6,992 nucleotides of DNA from Pseudomonas sp. (GTDB taxonomy: Bacteria; Pseudomonadota; Gammaproteobacteria; Pseudomonadales; Pseudomonadaceae): NCBI GenBank assembly GCA_003527165.1, contig DPSI01000424.1, positions 1 to 6,992 on the forward strand, given 5' to 3'. The notes beneath the pieces were generated by a model that saw nothing but the letters and a program-made list of their open reading frames with translations, did not search any database and was not told where the DNA came from. The position numbers and the translations under genes are program-made. Positions 1 to 6,630 of the stretch are shown piece after piece; position 1 is the stretch's first letter; each line of letters opens with the position of its first letter.

Positions 1-278
1 AGCCCTTCGTGCTCAGCAAGCGGCAGGCTAAAGGCTGGCCACGGCTGATCAATCACGTCGACGTCGAGGAGGTCTGGCAGACCCTCGGTCGTGACGGCGT
101 CGCCTACGAACTGCGACTCGAACCCGGCCCTACGGCGTACCGCGCCGACTGGCCGATCACTACCATGCAGCCACAGCAACACCTCGGCTACGCGGTGCAA
201 TGGTTTGCGCTGGCCGCAGCGCTGCTGGCGCTATTCATCTACTTCGGCGTGCATCAGGCACGGGGGAGCAAGCAGTGA
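1..278 (+). CDS. SURF1-family cytochrome oxidase assembly protein, C-terminal part (5' truncated)
   Basis: Only the last 91 residues are in the window; the reading frame is open from base 3 and the gene begins upstream. The GTG at 9 is just a codon inside the frame. The segment ends with the SURF1 signature HLGYAVQWFALA, in which a His-x-Gly-Tyr-Ala-x-Gln-Trp-Phe stretch leads into the second membrane helix (about the last 25 residues), followed by a short basic tail. SURF1/Shy1 proteins have two membrane helices around a periplasmic domain and help insert heme a into subunit I of aa3-type oxidase. Immediate neighbours are heme A and heme O synthases and a SCO protein, which fits. The stop codon overlaps the start of the next gene (GTGA at 275-278), so the two are probably translationally coupled. 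The family call rests on the C-terminal motif and context only. Confidence 0.85.
   Translation, partial: PFVLSKRQAKGWPRLINHVDVEEVWQTLGRDGVAYELRLEPGPTAYRADWPITTMQPQQHLGYAVQWFALAAALLALFIYFGVHQARGSKQ
262..268 (+). promoter_or_regulatory. Ribosome binding site deciding the GTG start at 275
   Basis: GGGGGAG lies 6 nt before the GTG at 275 and 15 nt before the ATG at 284. The spacing favours the GTG start, which overlaps the SURF1 stop codon. No other Shine-Dalgarno-like run is nearer to the ATG. Confidence 0.5.
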
Positions 279-865
279 CCGCGATGAATCCGACCTTCGA
301 TCCCGCACAACCCCAACGCCGGCGCGGCCGACTGCAGCTGCTACTGATCCTGGCTGTGGTGATCGGCCCGATGCTGCTGGCATCGGCAATGTACCGCTTC
401 GATTTTTGGGTGCCGGAAACCCGAACCTACGACGGTACGCTCGTCGCCACCGGTCAGGGCCGCGATGCGCTCGGCGTGACCGCGACGGTAGCGGCCGAAC
501 CGCGCTGGGAGCTGCTGGTGACCGCGCCGGACGGCTGCGCCGAGGAATGCCAGCAACTGGTTTATCTGGCGCGACAGATCAACATCGGCCTGGCGCGTGA
601 AGCCGGGCGCGCCAGCCATGCGCTGGCCAGCGGGCAGGCGCTGACCGTCGATTACGATCAGCGCCTGCAGCGCGAATACCCACAATTGCAGCGCTATTCA
701 CTGGACCCAGCGGTCTATGCCCGCCACCCCGAGGCACCCGGCGGCGCACAGCTGTGGATCATCGACCCGCACGGCAATCTGGTCCTTCGTTACGACGCGA
801 AAGCCAACGGCAAGGCAATCCTCGACGACCTGAAGCACTTATTGAAGATCTCTCAAATTGGCTGA
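275..865 (+). CDS. Membrane-anchored SCO/thioredoxin-like protein of the cox operon (function unknown)
   Basis: The protein has 196 residues from GTG 275 (ATG 284 is an alternative, three codons shorter). A basic N-terminus with an RRRGR patch precedes one membrane helix (about residues 22-40); the rest should be periplasmic. Residues 77-92 read RWELLVTAPDGCAEEC. This lines up without gaps with RWNLLFFGYTFCPDIC of the SCO protein encoded downstream in this window, matching RW, LL and both cysteines of CxxxC (C88, C92). Further on, GGAQLWIIDPHGNL (156-169) resembles the SCO segment HGGNLALVGPDGRL. However, the SCO metal-ligand histidine aligns with P155 here; the nearest histidine is H151. Similar uncharacterised proteins sit at this place in Pseudomonas cox clusters. 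I infer a degenerate SCO-fold assembly factor, perhaps a thiol-disulfide partner rather than a copper donor. The gene is real; the role is unproven. Confidence 0.8.
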   Translation: MTAMNPTFDPAQPQRRRGRLQLLLILAVVIGPMLLASAMYRFDFWVPETRTYDGTLVATGQGRDALGVTATVAAEPRWELLVTAPDGCAEECQQLVYLARQINIGLAREAGRASHALASGQALTVDYDQRLQREYPQLQRYSLDPAVYARHPEAPGGAQLWIIDPHGNLVLRYDAKANGKAILDDLKHLLKISQIG

Positions 866-923
866 ATCAAGGCACTAAGACCGCTTCGCTGAAGTCCCAA
901 CGAAGCAGCCCAAGGAGAACCAG

Positions 924-1994
924 ATGGCAAAATCCGGATACCGTCTCGCTCTCGTCGCCACGCTTTTGGCCGTCGTGGTGGTGCTGCTCGGTGCCTACAC
1001 GCGGTTGACCCATGCCGGTCTCGGCTGTCCGGACTGGCCTGGCTGCTACGGGTTTCTCAGCGTGCCCATGAGCGAAGACAAGCAGAGCCTGGCGGCGCTG
1101 CGCTTCCCCGACGCACCGCTGGAGGTGCACAAGGGGTGGAACGAGATGGTCCATCGCTACTTCGCTGGCGCGCTGGGGCTGGTCATTCTCGGACTGGCCG
1201 TGCAGGCCTTACGTCGACGTTCCGAGCCCGGCCAACCGTTGAAGCTTCCTCTGTTGCTGCTGGCCGTGGTGATCGCGCAGGCTGCGTTCGGCATGTGGAC
1301 CGTCACCCTTCAGCTCTGGCCGCAGGTAGTCACAGCGCATCTGTTGGGCGGTTTCACCACCCTGAGCCTGCTGTTCCTGCTGAGCCTGCGTTTGTCCGGC
1401 CGGCAGCCGACGATCGCACCCGTGCCGGGACGGCTCAGGAAGCTGGCGATCGTCGGCATGCTGTCGGTGATCGTTCAGGTGGCGCTGGGCGGCTGGGTCA
1501 GCAGCAACTACGCCGCAGTGGCCTGTACCGACTTCCCCACCTGCCACGGGGAGTGGTGGCCGAAGATGGATTTTGCCAACGCCTTCAACCTGACCCACCA
1601 CGACATCGGGCCCAACTACCTTGGCGGCATGCTCTACGGCGAGGCGCGCACCGCCATTCATCTGACGCATCGGCTCGGCGCGCTCAGCGTGACGCTGATC
1701 TTGTTGGCGCTTGGCGGGCAGCTCTGGCGCAACGGGCTGCCGCGCCTGGCCGGGCTGTTGCTGGGTGCACTGGCCCTGCAGATCGGGTTGGGTATCAGCA
1801 ACGTGCTGCTCAATCTGCCGCTGGCTGTCGCCGTCGCCCACAACGGCGGAGGGGCATTGCTGCTGCTGGTTACCGTGCTGATCAACCATCGCCTCTATCT
1901 GAGCCGCCACGGGGCCGTCGCGGCGCGCGGGCCGGCGATCCAGAGGCGCCCCGATTCGAACACGATGGGTGGGCTCGACCTGCCCCGCGCTTGA
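924..1994 (+). CDS. ctaA: Heme A synthase (COX15/CtaA family)
   Basis: This 356-residue membrane protein converts heme o to heme a by oxidising the C8 methyl group to a formyl group, giving the heme of aa3 oxidase. It shows the two-fold repeated four-helix layout of the family, about eight membrane segments. The helix-bundle histidines are visible in both halves: H77 in the EMVHR motif and H139 (VTAHLLGG) in the first half, H249 in IHLTHRLGA and H306 in VAHNGG in the second. Each half also carries a periplasmic cysteine pair, C35/C41 in CPDWPGC and C201/C207 in CTDFPTC, plus the [10 protein letters not shown] signature near the N-terminus. The start is ATG 924, with AAGGAG at 912-917 six bases before it. 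It follows the preceding gene after 58 bases and precedes ctaB by 16 bases, so co-transcription is likely. Length and motifs look complete. Confidence 0.96.
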   Translation: MAKSGYRLALVATLLAVVVVLLGAYTRLTHAGLGCPDWPGCYGFLSVPMSEDKQSLAALRFPDAPLEVHKGWNEMVHRYFAGALGLVILGLAVQALRRRSEPGQPLKLPLLLLAVVIAQAAFGMWTVTLQLWPQVVTAHLLGGFTTLSLLFLLSLRLSGRQPTIAPVPGRLRKLAIVGMLSVIVQVALGGWVSSNYAAVACTDFPTCHGEWWPKMDFANAFNLTHHDIGPNYLGGMLYGEARTAIHLTHRLGALSVTLILLALGGQLWRNGLPRLAGLLLGALALQIGLGISNVLLNLPLAVAVAHNGGGALLLLVTVLINHRLYLSRHGAVAARGPAIQRRPDSNTMGGLDLPRA

Positions 1995-2010
1995 CCACAA
2001 GGAGAACCCC

Positions 2011-2910
2011 ATGGCGACCCTACTCAGCGAACGCGGCGTCCAGACCAGCTGGCGCGACTATCTCGAGCTGACCAAGCCCAAGGTGGTGTTGCTGATGCTC
2101 ATCACCTCGCTGGTGGGCATGTTCCTCGCCACGCGTGCGGGCGTGCCCTGGACCGTGCTGGTGTTCGGCAACCTGGGCATCGCCCTCTGTGCCGGCGGTG
2201 CCGCAGCGGTCAATCACGTGGTGGATCGGCGCATCGACTCGGCGATGGCGCGCACCCACAAGCGGCCACTGGCCGAAGGGCGTGTATCGCCTGCTGCGGC
2301 ATTGCTGTTCGCGCTGCTACTCAGCGTTGCCGGAATGGGATTGTTGCTGGTCTTCACCAACGCGCTGGCGGCCTGGCTGACGCTGGCCTCGCTGATTGGC
2401 TACGCGGTCATCTATACCGGCTTTCTCAAGCGCGCCACCCCGCAGAACATCGTCATTGGTGGCCTCGCCGGGGCTGCGCCACCGCTGCTCGGCTGGGTCG
2501 CGGTGACCGGCCAGGTGACGGCCGAGCCATTGCTGCTGGTGCTGATCATCTTCGCCTGGACACCGCCGCACTTCTGGGCGCTGGCGATCCATCGCAAGGC
2601 TGAATACACCAAGGTCAACGTGCCGATGCTGCCGGTGACCCACGGCGAGCACTACACCAAGGTGCATATTCTGCTGTACACCGGGGTGCTGTTAGCGGTG
2701 AGCTTCATGCCGTTCGCCATTCACATGAGCGGCCCGCTCTACCTGGCGGCGGCTGTTCTGCTGGGCGCGCGCTTCCTGTACTGGACCCTCGTGCTCTACC
2801 GCGACAGCCGGCCCCATGCGGCCATCAAGACGTTCAAATTCAGCATTTGGTATCTGTTCGCGCTGTTCATCGCGCTGCTGGTTGATCATTATCTGCTGCT
2901 GAATATCTAA
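2011..2910 (+). CDS. cyoE: Heme O synthase / protoheme IX farnesyltransferase
   Basis: This 299-residue polytopic membrane enzyme of the UbiA superfamily transfers a farnesyl group from farnesyl diphosphate to heme b, making heme o, the substrate of the CtaA encoded just upstream. The prenyl-diphosphate/Mg2+ motif [20 protein letters not shown] runs from N68 with D72 and D76, followed by the family's R81-T and R85-P. Other COX10/CtaB hallmarks are the YTGFLKR stretch, the glycine-rich [13 protein letters not shown] segment and HFWALAIHR ... VPMLPV. Around eight to nine hydrophobic helices are apparent. ATG 2011 is chosen over an in-frame ATG at 1969 because AAGGAG (1999-2004) lies six bases upstream and the family starts close to the LTKPKV motif. 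In pseudomonads the cox-linked copy is also called ctaB or cyoE2, to separate it from the copy in the cyo operon. Confidence 0.96.
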   Translation: MATLLSERGVQTSWRDYLELTKPKVVLLMLITSLVGMFLATRAGVPWTVLVFGNLGIALCAGGAAAVNHVVDRRIDSAMARTHKRPLAEGRVSPAAALLFALLLSVAGMGLLLVFTNALAAWLTLASLIGYAVIYTGFLKRATPQNIVIGGLAGAAPPLLGWVAVTGQVTAEPLLLVLIIFAWTPPHFWALAIHRKAEYTKVNVPMLPVTHGEHYTKVHILLYTGVLLAVSFMPFAIHMSGPLYLAAAVLLGARFLYWTLVLYRDSRPHAAIKTFKFSIWYLFALFIALLVDHYLLLNI

Positions 2911-2959
2911 GGCCGCTACCAGAGTCTCGCCGGCCTGCCCCAGTCATCACAGGAGTCCC

Positions 2960-3592
2960 ATGACCCGCATCCAGAAAACCGTCTTCATCCTCGTGGCGTT
3001 GGTTGCGCTGGTCATTGGCCTCACGGTCTACAAAGTGCTCAATACCGAGCAGCAGCTCGACACGGCCGAGCTGCTCGATGCCGGCATCGTCATGCTGCCC
3101 CAGGGGCGTGACGTGCCGGACCTGACGCTGACCAATCAGGACGGGGAATCGGTGTCGATGGCGCAGCTGGAAGGGCGCTGGAACTTGCTGTTCTTCGGCT
3201 ATACCTTCTGCCCCGACATCTGCCCCGCGACCCTCGCTGAACTGCGTCAGCTGCGTGGCAAGCTGCCGGAGGAGACGCGGCAGCGGATGCAGCCGATCCT
3301 GGTCAGCGTCGATCCAGAGCGTGACACGCCCGAGCAGTTGAAGACGTACCTGGACTATTTTGGTGCCGGCTTTATCGGCCTGACCGGCCCGCTGGATGAC
3401 ATCCAGACCCTGGCCAACGCCGTTGGCGTGCCGTTCATTCCGGCTGACACCTCGAAAGAAAGCTACACCGTCGACCACGGCGGCAACCTCGCCCTGGTCG
3501 GCCCCGATGGCCGCCTGCGCGGCTTTATCCGTGCGCCGTTGCGCACCGAGAAGCTCGCCAAGCAACTGCCGACGGTATTGGCACTGGAATAA
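2960..3592 (+). CDS. senC: SCO1/SenC family copper chaperone for CuA assembly
   Basis: The 210-residue protein has an N-terminal membrane anchor (about residues 8-24) and a periplasmic thioredoxin-like domain. Copper-binding residues typical of SCO proteins are present: C84 and C88 in YTFCPDICP, and H173 in YTVDHGGNLALV. The family motif VSVDPERDTPE (115-125) is also intact. SCO proteins deliver copper to, or reduce, the CuA site of cytochrome oxidase subunit II, so this agrees with its place behind ctaA and ctaB. AGGAG at 2951-2955 precedes ATG 2960 by four bases; the gap from ctaB is 49 bases. Length is normal. The last coding bases and the stop codon are copied twice more downstream as part of a tandem repeat (about 3721-4018), which is unusual. 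This copy ends TVLALE, whereas both duplicated tails would encode AVPALE. Confidence 0.95.
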   Translation: MTRIQKTVFILVALVALVIGLTVYKVLNTEQQLDTAELLDAGIVMLPQGRDVPDLTLTNQDGESVSMAQLEGRWNLLFFGYTFCPDICPATLAELRQLRGKLPEETRQRMQPILVSVDPERDTPEQLKTYLDYFGAGFIGLTGPLDDIQTLANAVGVPFIPADTSKESYTVDHGGNLALVGPDGRLRGFIRAPLRTEKLAKQLPTVLALE

Positions 3593-3653
3593 GCATGGTG
3601 GGGGCGTCAGTCGGCCCGCTCTAAAAGCGAAACCCTCGCCGACAGCATTAGTC

Positions 3654-3710
3654 GTAGGGCCGAACTTGTTCGGCCGTTGCCAATGCGTGGCCGAATGAAT
3701 TCGGCCCTAC
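3654..3710. repeat. REPIN 1 (two inverted GTAG-headed REPs)
   Basis: GTAG plus the 18-base palindrome GGCCGAACTTGTTCGGCC (8-bp stem, 2-nt loop) is followed by a 13-base spacer and then by the same kind of REP in inverse orientation, ending in CCCTAC. The two 22-base arms match at 19 positions, so the whole 57 bp can also fold as one long hairpin. The GTAG head with an imperfect palindrome is the usual form of Pseudomonas REPs mobilised by RAYT (REP-associated tyrosine transposase) enzymes. Assignment is by form; no RAYT gene is in the window. Confidence 0.85.
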
Positions 3711-3802
3711 AGGCCATTACGGCGGTGCCGGCACTGGAATAAGCATGGCGCGTGCTTCAGTCGGTCCGCTCTAAAGCGAAACCCTCGCCGACAGCATTAG
3801 TC

Positions 3803-3859
3803 GTAGGGCCGAACTTGTTCGGCCGTTGCCAATGCGTGGCCGAATGAATTCGACCCTAC
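3803..3859. repeat. REPIN 2 (inverted REP pair, one arm mutated)
   Basis: This is the same 57-bp element as the one at 3654, with one change: the distal arm reads TTCGACCCTAC instead of TTCGGCCCTAC (A at 3853). That breaks one pair of the outer stem, though G-U pairing could partly keep it in RNA on one strand. Confidence 0.85.
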
Positions 3860-3952
3860 AGGCCATTACGGCGGTGCCGGCACTGGAATAAGCATGGCGC
3901 GGGCGTCATTCGGCCCGCTCTAAAAGCGAAACCCTCGCCGACAGCATTAGTC

Positions 3953-4009
3953 GTAGGGCCGAACTTGTTCGGCCGTTGCCAATGCGTGGCCGAATGAATT
4001 CGGCCCTAC
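3953..4009. repeat. REPIN 3 (inverted REP pair)
   Basis: This copy is base-for-base identical to the 57-bp element at 3654, including the spacer GTTGCCAATGCGT. It is the copy nearest to the metQ 3' end, about 56 bases beyond the metQ stop codon, so it may also shape the 3' end of the met transcript. Confidence 0.85.
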
Positions 4010-4027
4010 AGGCCATTAACGACGAAC

Positions 4028-4042
4028 CCCGCACGCGGCGGG
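4028..4042 (-). terminator. Possible weak terminator hairpin after metQ
   Basis: CCCGC / GCGGG form a 5-bp GC-only stem around a 5-base loop, 23 bases past the metQ stop codon (read on the - strand). The sequence that follows (GTTCGTCGTTAATGG) is only moderately T-rich, so this is a poor intrinsic terminator. The REP hairpins beyond it could contribute to 3' end formation. Confidence 0.3.
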
Positions 4043-4065
4043 ATCCTTGATCAGCTTGGGGCGGA

Positions 4066-4839
4066 TCAGAAGGCGGGAACGACCGCGCCCTGGTACTTCT
4101 CTTCGATGAACTTGCGAACCTCTTCGCTATGCAGCGTGGCAGCCAGCTTCTGCATGGCGGCGCTGTCCTTGTTGTCCGCCCGGGCGACCAGGATGTTCAC
4201 GTAGGGCGAATCGCTGCCTTCGATGAACAGGGCGTCTTCGGTGGGGTTCAGCTTGGCTTCCAACGCGTAGTTGGTGTTGATCAGCGCCAGATCGACCTGA
4301 GTCAGCACGCGCGGCAGTGTCGCGGCTTCCAGTTCGCGGATCTTGATGTTCTTCGGATTCTCGGCGATGTCCTTCGGCGTGGCGGTGATGCCGGCGCCGT
4401 CCTTCAACGTGATCACGCCGGCTTTCTGCAAAAGCAACAGCGCGCGGCCGCCGTTGGTGGCATCGTTGGGGATGACCACGGTCGCGCCACTGGGCAGCTC
4501 GTCCAGCGACTTCAGCTTGCTCGAATAGGCGCCGAAGGGCTCGATGTGTACGCCTGCGACGCTGAGCAGTTCGGTACCCTTGCCCTTGTTGAACTCATCC
4601 AGGTACGGCTGGTGCTGGAAGAAGTTGGCGTCCAGACGCTTCTCGGCCACCTGAATGTTCGGCTGCACGTAGTCGGTGAAGACCTTGACCTTCAGATCGA
4701 CGCCCTGCTCGGCCAGCTGCGGTTTGACGAATTCGAGGATCTCCGCGTGCGGGACGGCGGTCGCAGCGACGTTGAGTTCGTCGGCGGCCTGGACGGAGAA
4801 GGCCGCGACAGCGGCAAAGGCGGCAAGCAGTTTTTTCAT
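4066..4839 (-). CDS. metQ: Methionine ABC transporter periplasmic binding protein (MetQ/NlpA family)
   Basis: The 257-residue protein binds methionine in the periplasm and hands it to the MetNI importer encoded upstream on the same strand. It starts with a clear signal peptide (K2K3, a hydrophobic run, cleavage probably after VQA18 or A19). The mature part carries NlpA-family stretches: VPHAEILEFVKP, VFTDYVQPN, LDANFFQHQPYLDEFN (69-84), IPNDATNGGRALLLLQ (from I123) and LALINTNYAL. There is no lipobox cysteine, so unlike E. coli MetQ it should be a soluble periplasmic protein. The start at 4839 is set by AAGGAG (4846-4851 on the + strand) six bases upstream and by the signal peptide; an in-frame ATG at 4893 would put 18 charged residues in front. 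It follows metI after 91 bases, a gap that contains a perfect hairpin. Confidence 0.95.
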   Translation of the reverse strand: MKKLLAAFAAVAAFSVQAADELNVAATAVPHAEILEFVKPQLAEQGVDLKVKVFTDYVQPNIQVAEKRLDANFFQHQPYLDEFNKGKGTELLSVAGVHIEPFGAYSSKLKSLDELPSGATVVIPNDATNGGRALLLLQKAGVITLKDGAGITATPKDIAENPKNIKIRELEAATLPRVLTQVDLALINTNYALEAKLNPTEDALFIEGSDSPYVNILVARADNKDSAAMQKLAATLHSEEVRKFIEEKYQGAVVPAF

Positions 4840-4855
4840 GAAAGGCTCCTTTTCG

Positions 4856-4878
4856 ATTCGACGAACCAATCGTCGAAT
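4856..4878 (-). promoter_or_regulatory. Perfect 9-bp hairpin in the metI-metQ gap, just 5' of the metQ RBS
   Basis: ATTCGACGA (4856-4864) and TCGTCGAAT (4870-4878) are exact inverted copies around a 5-base loop. On the - strand transcript the stem ends four bases before the AAGGAG of metQ. Such a structure could protect a processed metQ message, pause or partly terminate transcription, or be a dimeric operator. No T-run follows it, so it is not a standard terminator. The structure is certain; its function is a guess. Confidence 0.55.
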
Positions 4879-4930
4879 GTCTGTTATTGACAACGTAGCG
4901 AGCGCAGTAATTGTCCCACCGGTTGGGTAA

Positions 4931-5608
4931 TTATTTGCGTGAAAAATGCGTAACCAGCTTGTCGCCGACGCTTTGCAGCACCTGCACCAGGACCAGCAGC
5001 AGCACCACGGTGACCACCATCACATCGGTCTGGAAACGCTGATAGCCGAAGCGGATCGCCAGGTCACCGAGACCGCCGGCGCCCACCACGCCGGCCATCG
5101 CGGTATAGGACACCAGCGTAATGGCTGTAACGGTAATGGCGGCGATGATGCCCGGGCGCGCCTCGGGCAGCAATGCGCTGAAGATGATCTGGCGGGTGGT
5201 CGCGCCCATCGCCTGGGTCGCCTCGATGATGCCGCGATCGACTTCGCGCAGGGCGGTTTCCACCAGCCGCGCGAAAAACGGTGCGGCGCCCACCACCAGC
5301 GGCGGGATCGCTCCAGCGACGCCCAGCGAGGTGCCGGTGATCAGCACCGTGAAGGGAATCATCACGATCAGCAGGATGATGAACGGCAGCGAGCGCAGCA
5401 CGTTGACCACGAACGAGAGGAAGGCGTACAGCGGGCCATTTTCGAACAGCTGACGCGGGCCGGTGAGAAACAGCAGCACGCCCAGCGGCAGGCCCAGCAG
5501 GATGGTGAACAACAGCGACCCACCGAGCATCAGCAGGGTGTCCAGCGTGGCCAGCCAGATTTCGTACCAGTCGACGTTCGTAAACAAAGAGCCGAATAGA
5601 GCTTCCAT
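4931..5608 (-). CDS. metI: Methionine ABC transporter permease
   Basis: The 225-residue inner-membrane protein forms, as a dimer, the translocation channel of the MetNIQ importer. It has about five membrane helices (near 20-48, 60-84, 86-110, 150-175 and 195-215). The ABC-permease EAA loop that docks on the ATPase is clear: E129-A-T-Q-A-M-G135 ... L-P148-E-A-R-P-G153. The segment FLSFVVNVLRSLPFIILL is typical of MetI. Its ATG (5608-5606) overlaps the metN stop codon by one base (TGATG), indicating translational coupling; a GGAG lies about 11 bases upstream inside metN. Length matches the family and nothing is missing. Confidence 0.96.
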   Translation of the reverse strand: MEALFGSLFTNVDWYEIWLATLDTLLMLGGSLLFTILLGLPLGVLLFLTGPRQLFENGPLYAFLSFVVNVLRSLPFIILLIVMIPFTVLITGTSLGVAGAIPPLVVGAAPFFARLVETALREVDRGIIEATQAMGATTRQIIFSALLPEARPGIIAAITVTAITLVSYTAMAGVVGAGGLGDLAIRFGYQRFQTDVMVVTVVLLLVLVQVLQSVGDKLVTHFSRK

Positions 5609-6630
5609 CAGCGCAGTATCTCCACATGCACGTCAGCGGCATCCAGGCGGGCCAGCGCGGCGGCCATGTCGCCGCCGATCAGCGCCAGGGTCAGCTGGCC
5701 GTAGGGGGTGTCCTTGATCCGGTCGATGCGTCCCGAGAGGATGCTGAAATCGACCCCGGTTTCGCGCGCGACGGTGCCCAGCAGCGGCTTGTAGGTGGCC
5801 TCCCCCTGGAACGTCAGGCGCAGGATGCGGCCGGGCACGTGAGCGAAGTCGTCACGCTGCTCGCCTTCGTCGACGGCCTCGTCTTCGAGTACGAAGCGCT
5901 GCGTGGTGGGATGCCGGGGGTGCAGGAACACCTCGGTGACCGGCCCCTGCTCGACGATCTCGCCGCCGTCCATCACCGCGACGCGATCGCAGACGCGGCG
6001 GATCACATCCATTTCGTGGGTGATCAGTACGATGGTCAGCTTCAGTTCTCGGTTGATTTCCGCCAACAGCTGCAGCACCGAGGCGGTGGTCTGCGGATCG
6101 AGCGCGCTGGTGGCCTCGTCGCAGAGCAGAATGTCCGGCTCGGTGGCCAGTGCCCGGGCAATGCCGACGCGCTGTTTCTGCCCGCCGGAGAGCTGTGCCG
6201 GGTATTTTCGGGCATGTTCCTTCAGGCCAACGCGATCGAGCAGGGCGGCGACGCGGGTGTCGATCCCGCTGCGTGAATAGCTGCCGGCCAGGCGCAACGG
6301 CATGGCGACGTTGTCGGCCACGGTCTTGGACATCAACAGATTGAAGTGCTGGAAGATCATCCCAACGCGCTGACGAAAGCGCCGCAGGCCGTCGGCATCC
6401 AGCGCGGTGACGTCTTCGCCGCTGACCAGGATGCGCCCGCCTGAAGGCTCTTCGAGGCGATTGATCAGGCGCAACAGGGTGCTCTTGCCAGCACCGGAGT
6501 GGCCAATCAGGCCGAACACTTCGCCAGCGCCGATTTCCAGCTGCGTCGGCTTGAGCGCGGGGATCTCCCGAGCCGCGCCGCGGCCGTTGGTGCTCCGGTA
6601 CGTTTTATGGACTTGATGAAATTCGATCAC
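5608..6630 (-). CDS. metN: Methionine ABC transporter ATP-binding protein
   Basis: The 340-residue ATPase drives methionine uptake through MetI. All nucleotide-binding motifs are intact: Walker [10 protein letters not shown] (43-51), Q-loop Q94 in the MetN-type sequence IFQHFNLL, signature LSGGQ (147-151), Walker B ILLCDE (167-172), D-loop SALD (175-178) and H-loop H205. The C-terminal 75 or so residues form the NIL domain that in E. coli MetN binds methionine and inhibits transport when internal methionine is high, so the same feedback is likely here. Translation appears to begin at GTG 6630, with an AAGG about seven to eight bases upstream; starting there gives the family N-terminus [11 protein letters not shown]. 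It is the first gene of metNIQ, and a promoter should lie in 6631-6895, facing the divergent catalase gene. Confidence 0.96.
   Translation of the reverse strand: MIEFHQVHKTYRSTNGRGAAREIPALKPTQLEIGAGEVFGLIGHSGAGKSTLLRLINRLEEPSGGRILVSGEDVTALDADGLRRFRQRVGMIFQHFNLLMSKTVADNVAMPLRLAGSYSRSGIDTRVAALLDRVGLKEHARKYPAQLSGGQKQRVGIARALATEPDILLCDEATSALDPQTTASVLQLLAEINRELKLTIVLITHEMDVIRRVCDRVAVMDGGEIVEQGPVTEVFLHPRHPTTQRFVLEDEAVDEGEQRDDFAHVPGRILRLTFQGEATYKPLLGTVARETGVDFSILSGRIDRIKDTPYGQLTLALIGGDMAAALARLDAADVHVEILR

Larger units (their letters stand above)
3571..4018. repeat. Three-unit tandem repeat (149-150 bp period) containing REPIN elements
   Basis: Three near-identical units lie head to tail: 3571-3720, 3721-3869 and 3870-4018 (4019 is the matching final position but differs). 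Each has the same order: a copy of the sco 3' end (GCACTGGAATAA), a nine-codon mini-frame, a shared non-coding stretch (AAAGCGAAACCCTCGCCGAC and on), a 57-bp inverted REP pair, and AGGCCATTA. Unit 2 is one base shorter because CTCTAAAAGCG became CTCTAAAGCG. Differences concentrate in the first 55 or so bases; the remaining 95 are nearly invariant. The array fills most of the 473-base space between the converging sco and metQ genes. No protein-coding gene is visible in that space. The likely origin is local duplication of a segment spanning the end of sco and an adjacent REPIN. Confidence 0.95.

Noticed and set aside
883..906. GCTTCG / CGAAGC inverted repeat before ctaA
   Set aside because: The stem is short, the loop is 12 bases and no T-run follows; this is expected by chance and does not separate the genes into different units.
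1969..2010. Extended ctaB start at ATG 1969
   Set aside because: It would overlap the end of ctaA by 26 bases without a ribosome binding site; ATG 2011 has AAGGAG at ideal spacing and gives the family length.
1136..2071. Second-frame open frame across ctaA
   Set aside because: Its Arg/Ala-rich low-information translation is a high-GC shadow of ctaA, whose motifs are all intact.
2910..2936. AGGCCG / CGGCCT inverted repeat after ctaB as a terminator
   Set aside because: The stem is 6 bp with a 15-base loop and no T-run follows; it lies within the presumed operon, 23 bases before sco.
3571..4018. CRISPR array
   Set aside because: The whole 150-bp unit repeats; there are no unique spacers between short repeats, and no cas genes are nearby.
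4129..4890. Long + strand open frame opposite metQ
   Set aside because: It mirrors metQ codon by codon in a high-GC gene, has no recognisable domain and no ribosome binding site; metQ on the - strand is clear.
4887..4892. Perfect TTGACA on the + strand between metI and metQ, as an antisense promoter
   Set aside because: At 17 bases downstream the hexamer is ATTGTC, which is not a -10 box, and no rightward gene follows.
4946..5599. Long + strand open frame opposite metI
   Set aside because: The product is rich in His, Gln and Arg with no hydrophobic or domain pattern, as expected from antisense of a membrane protein gene.
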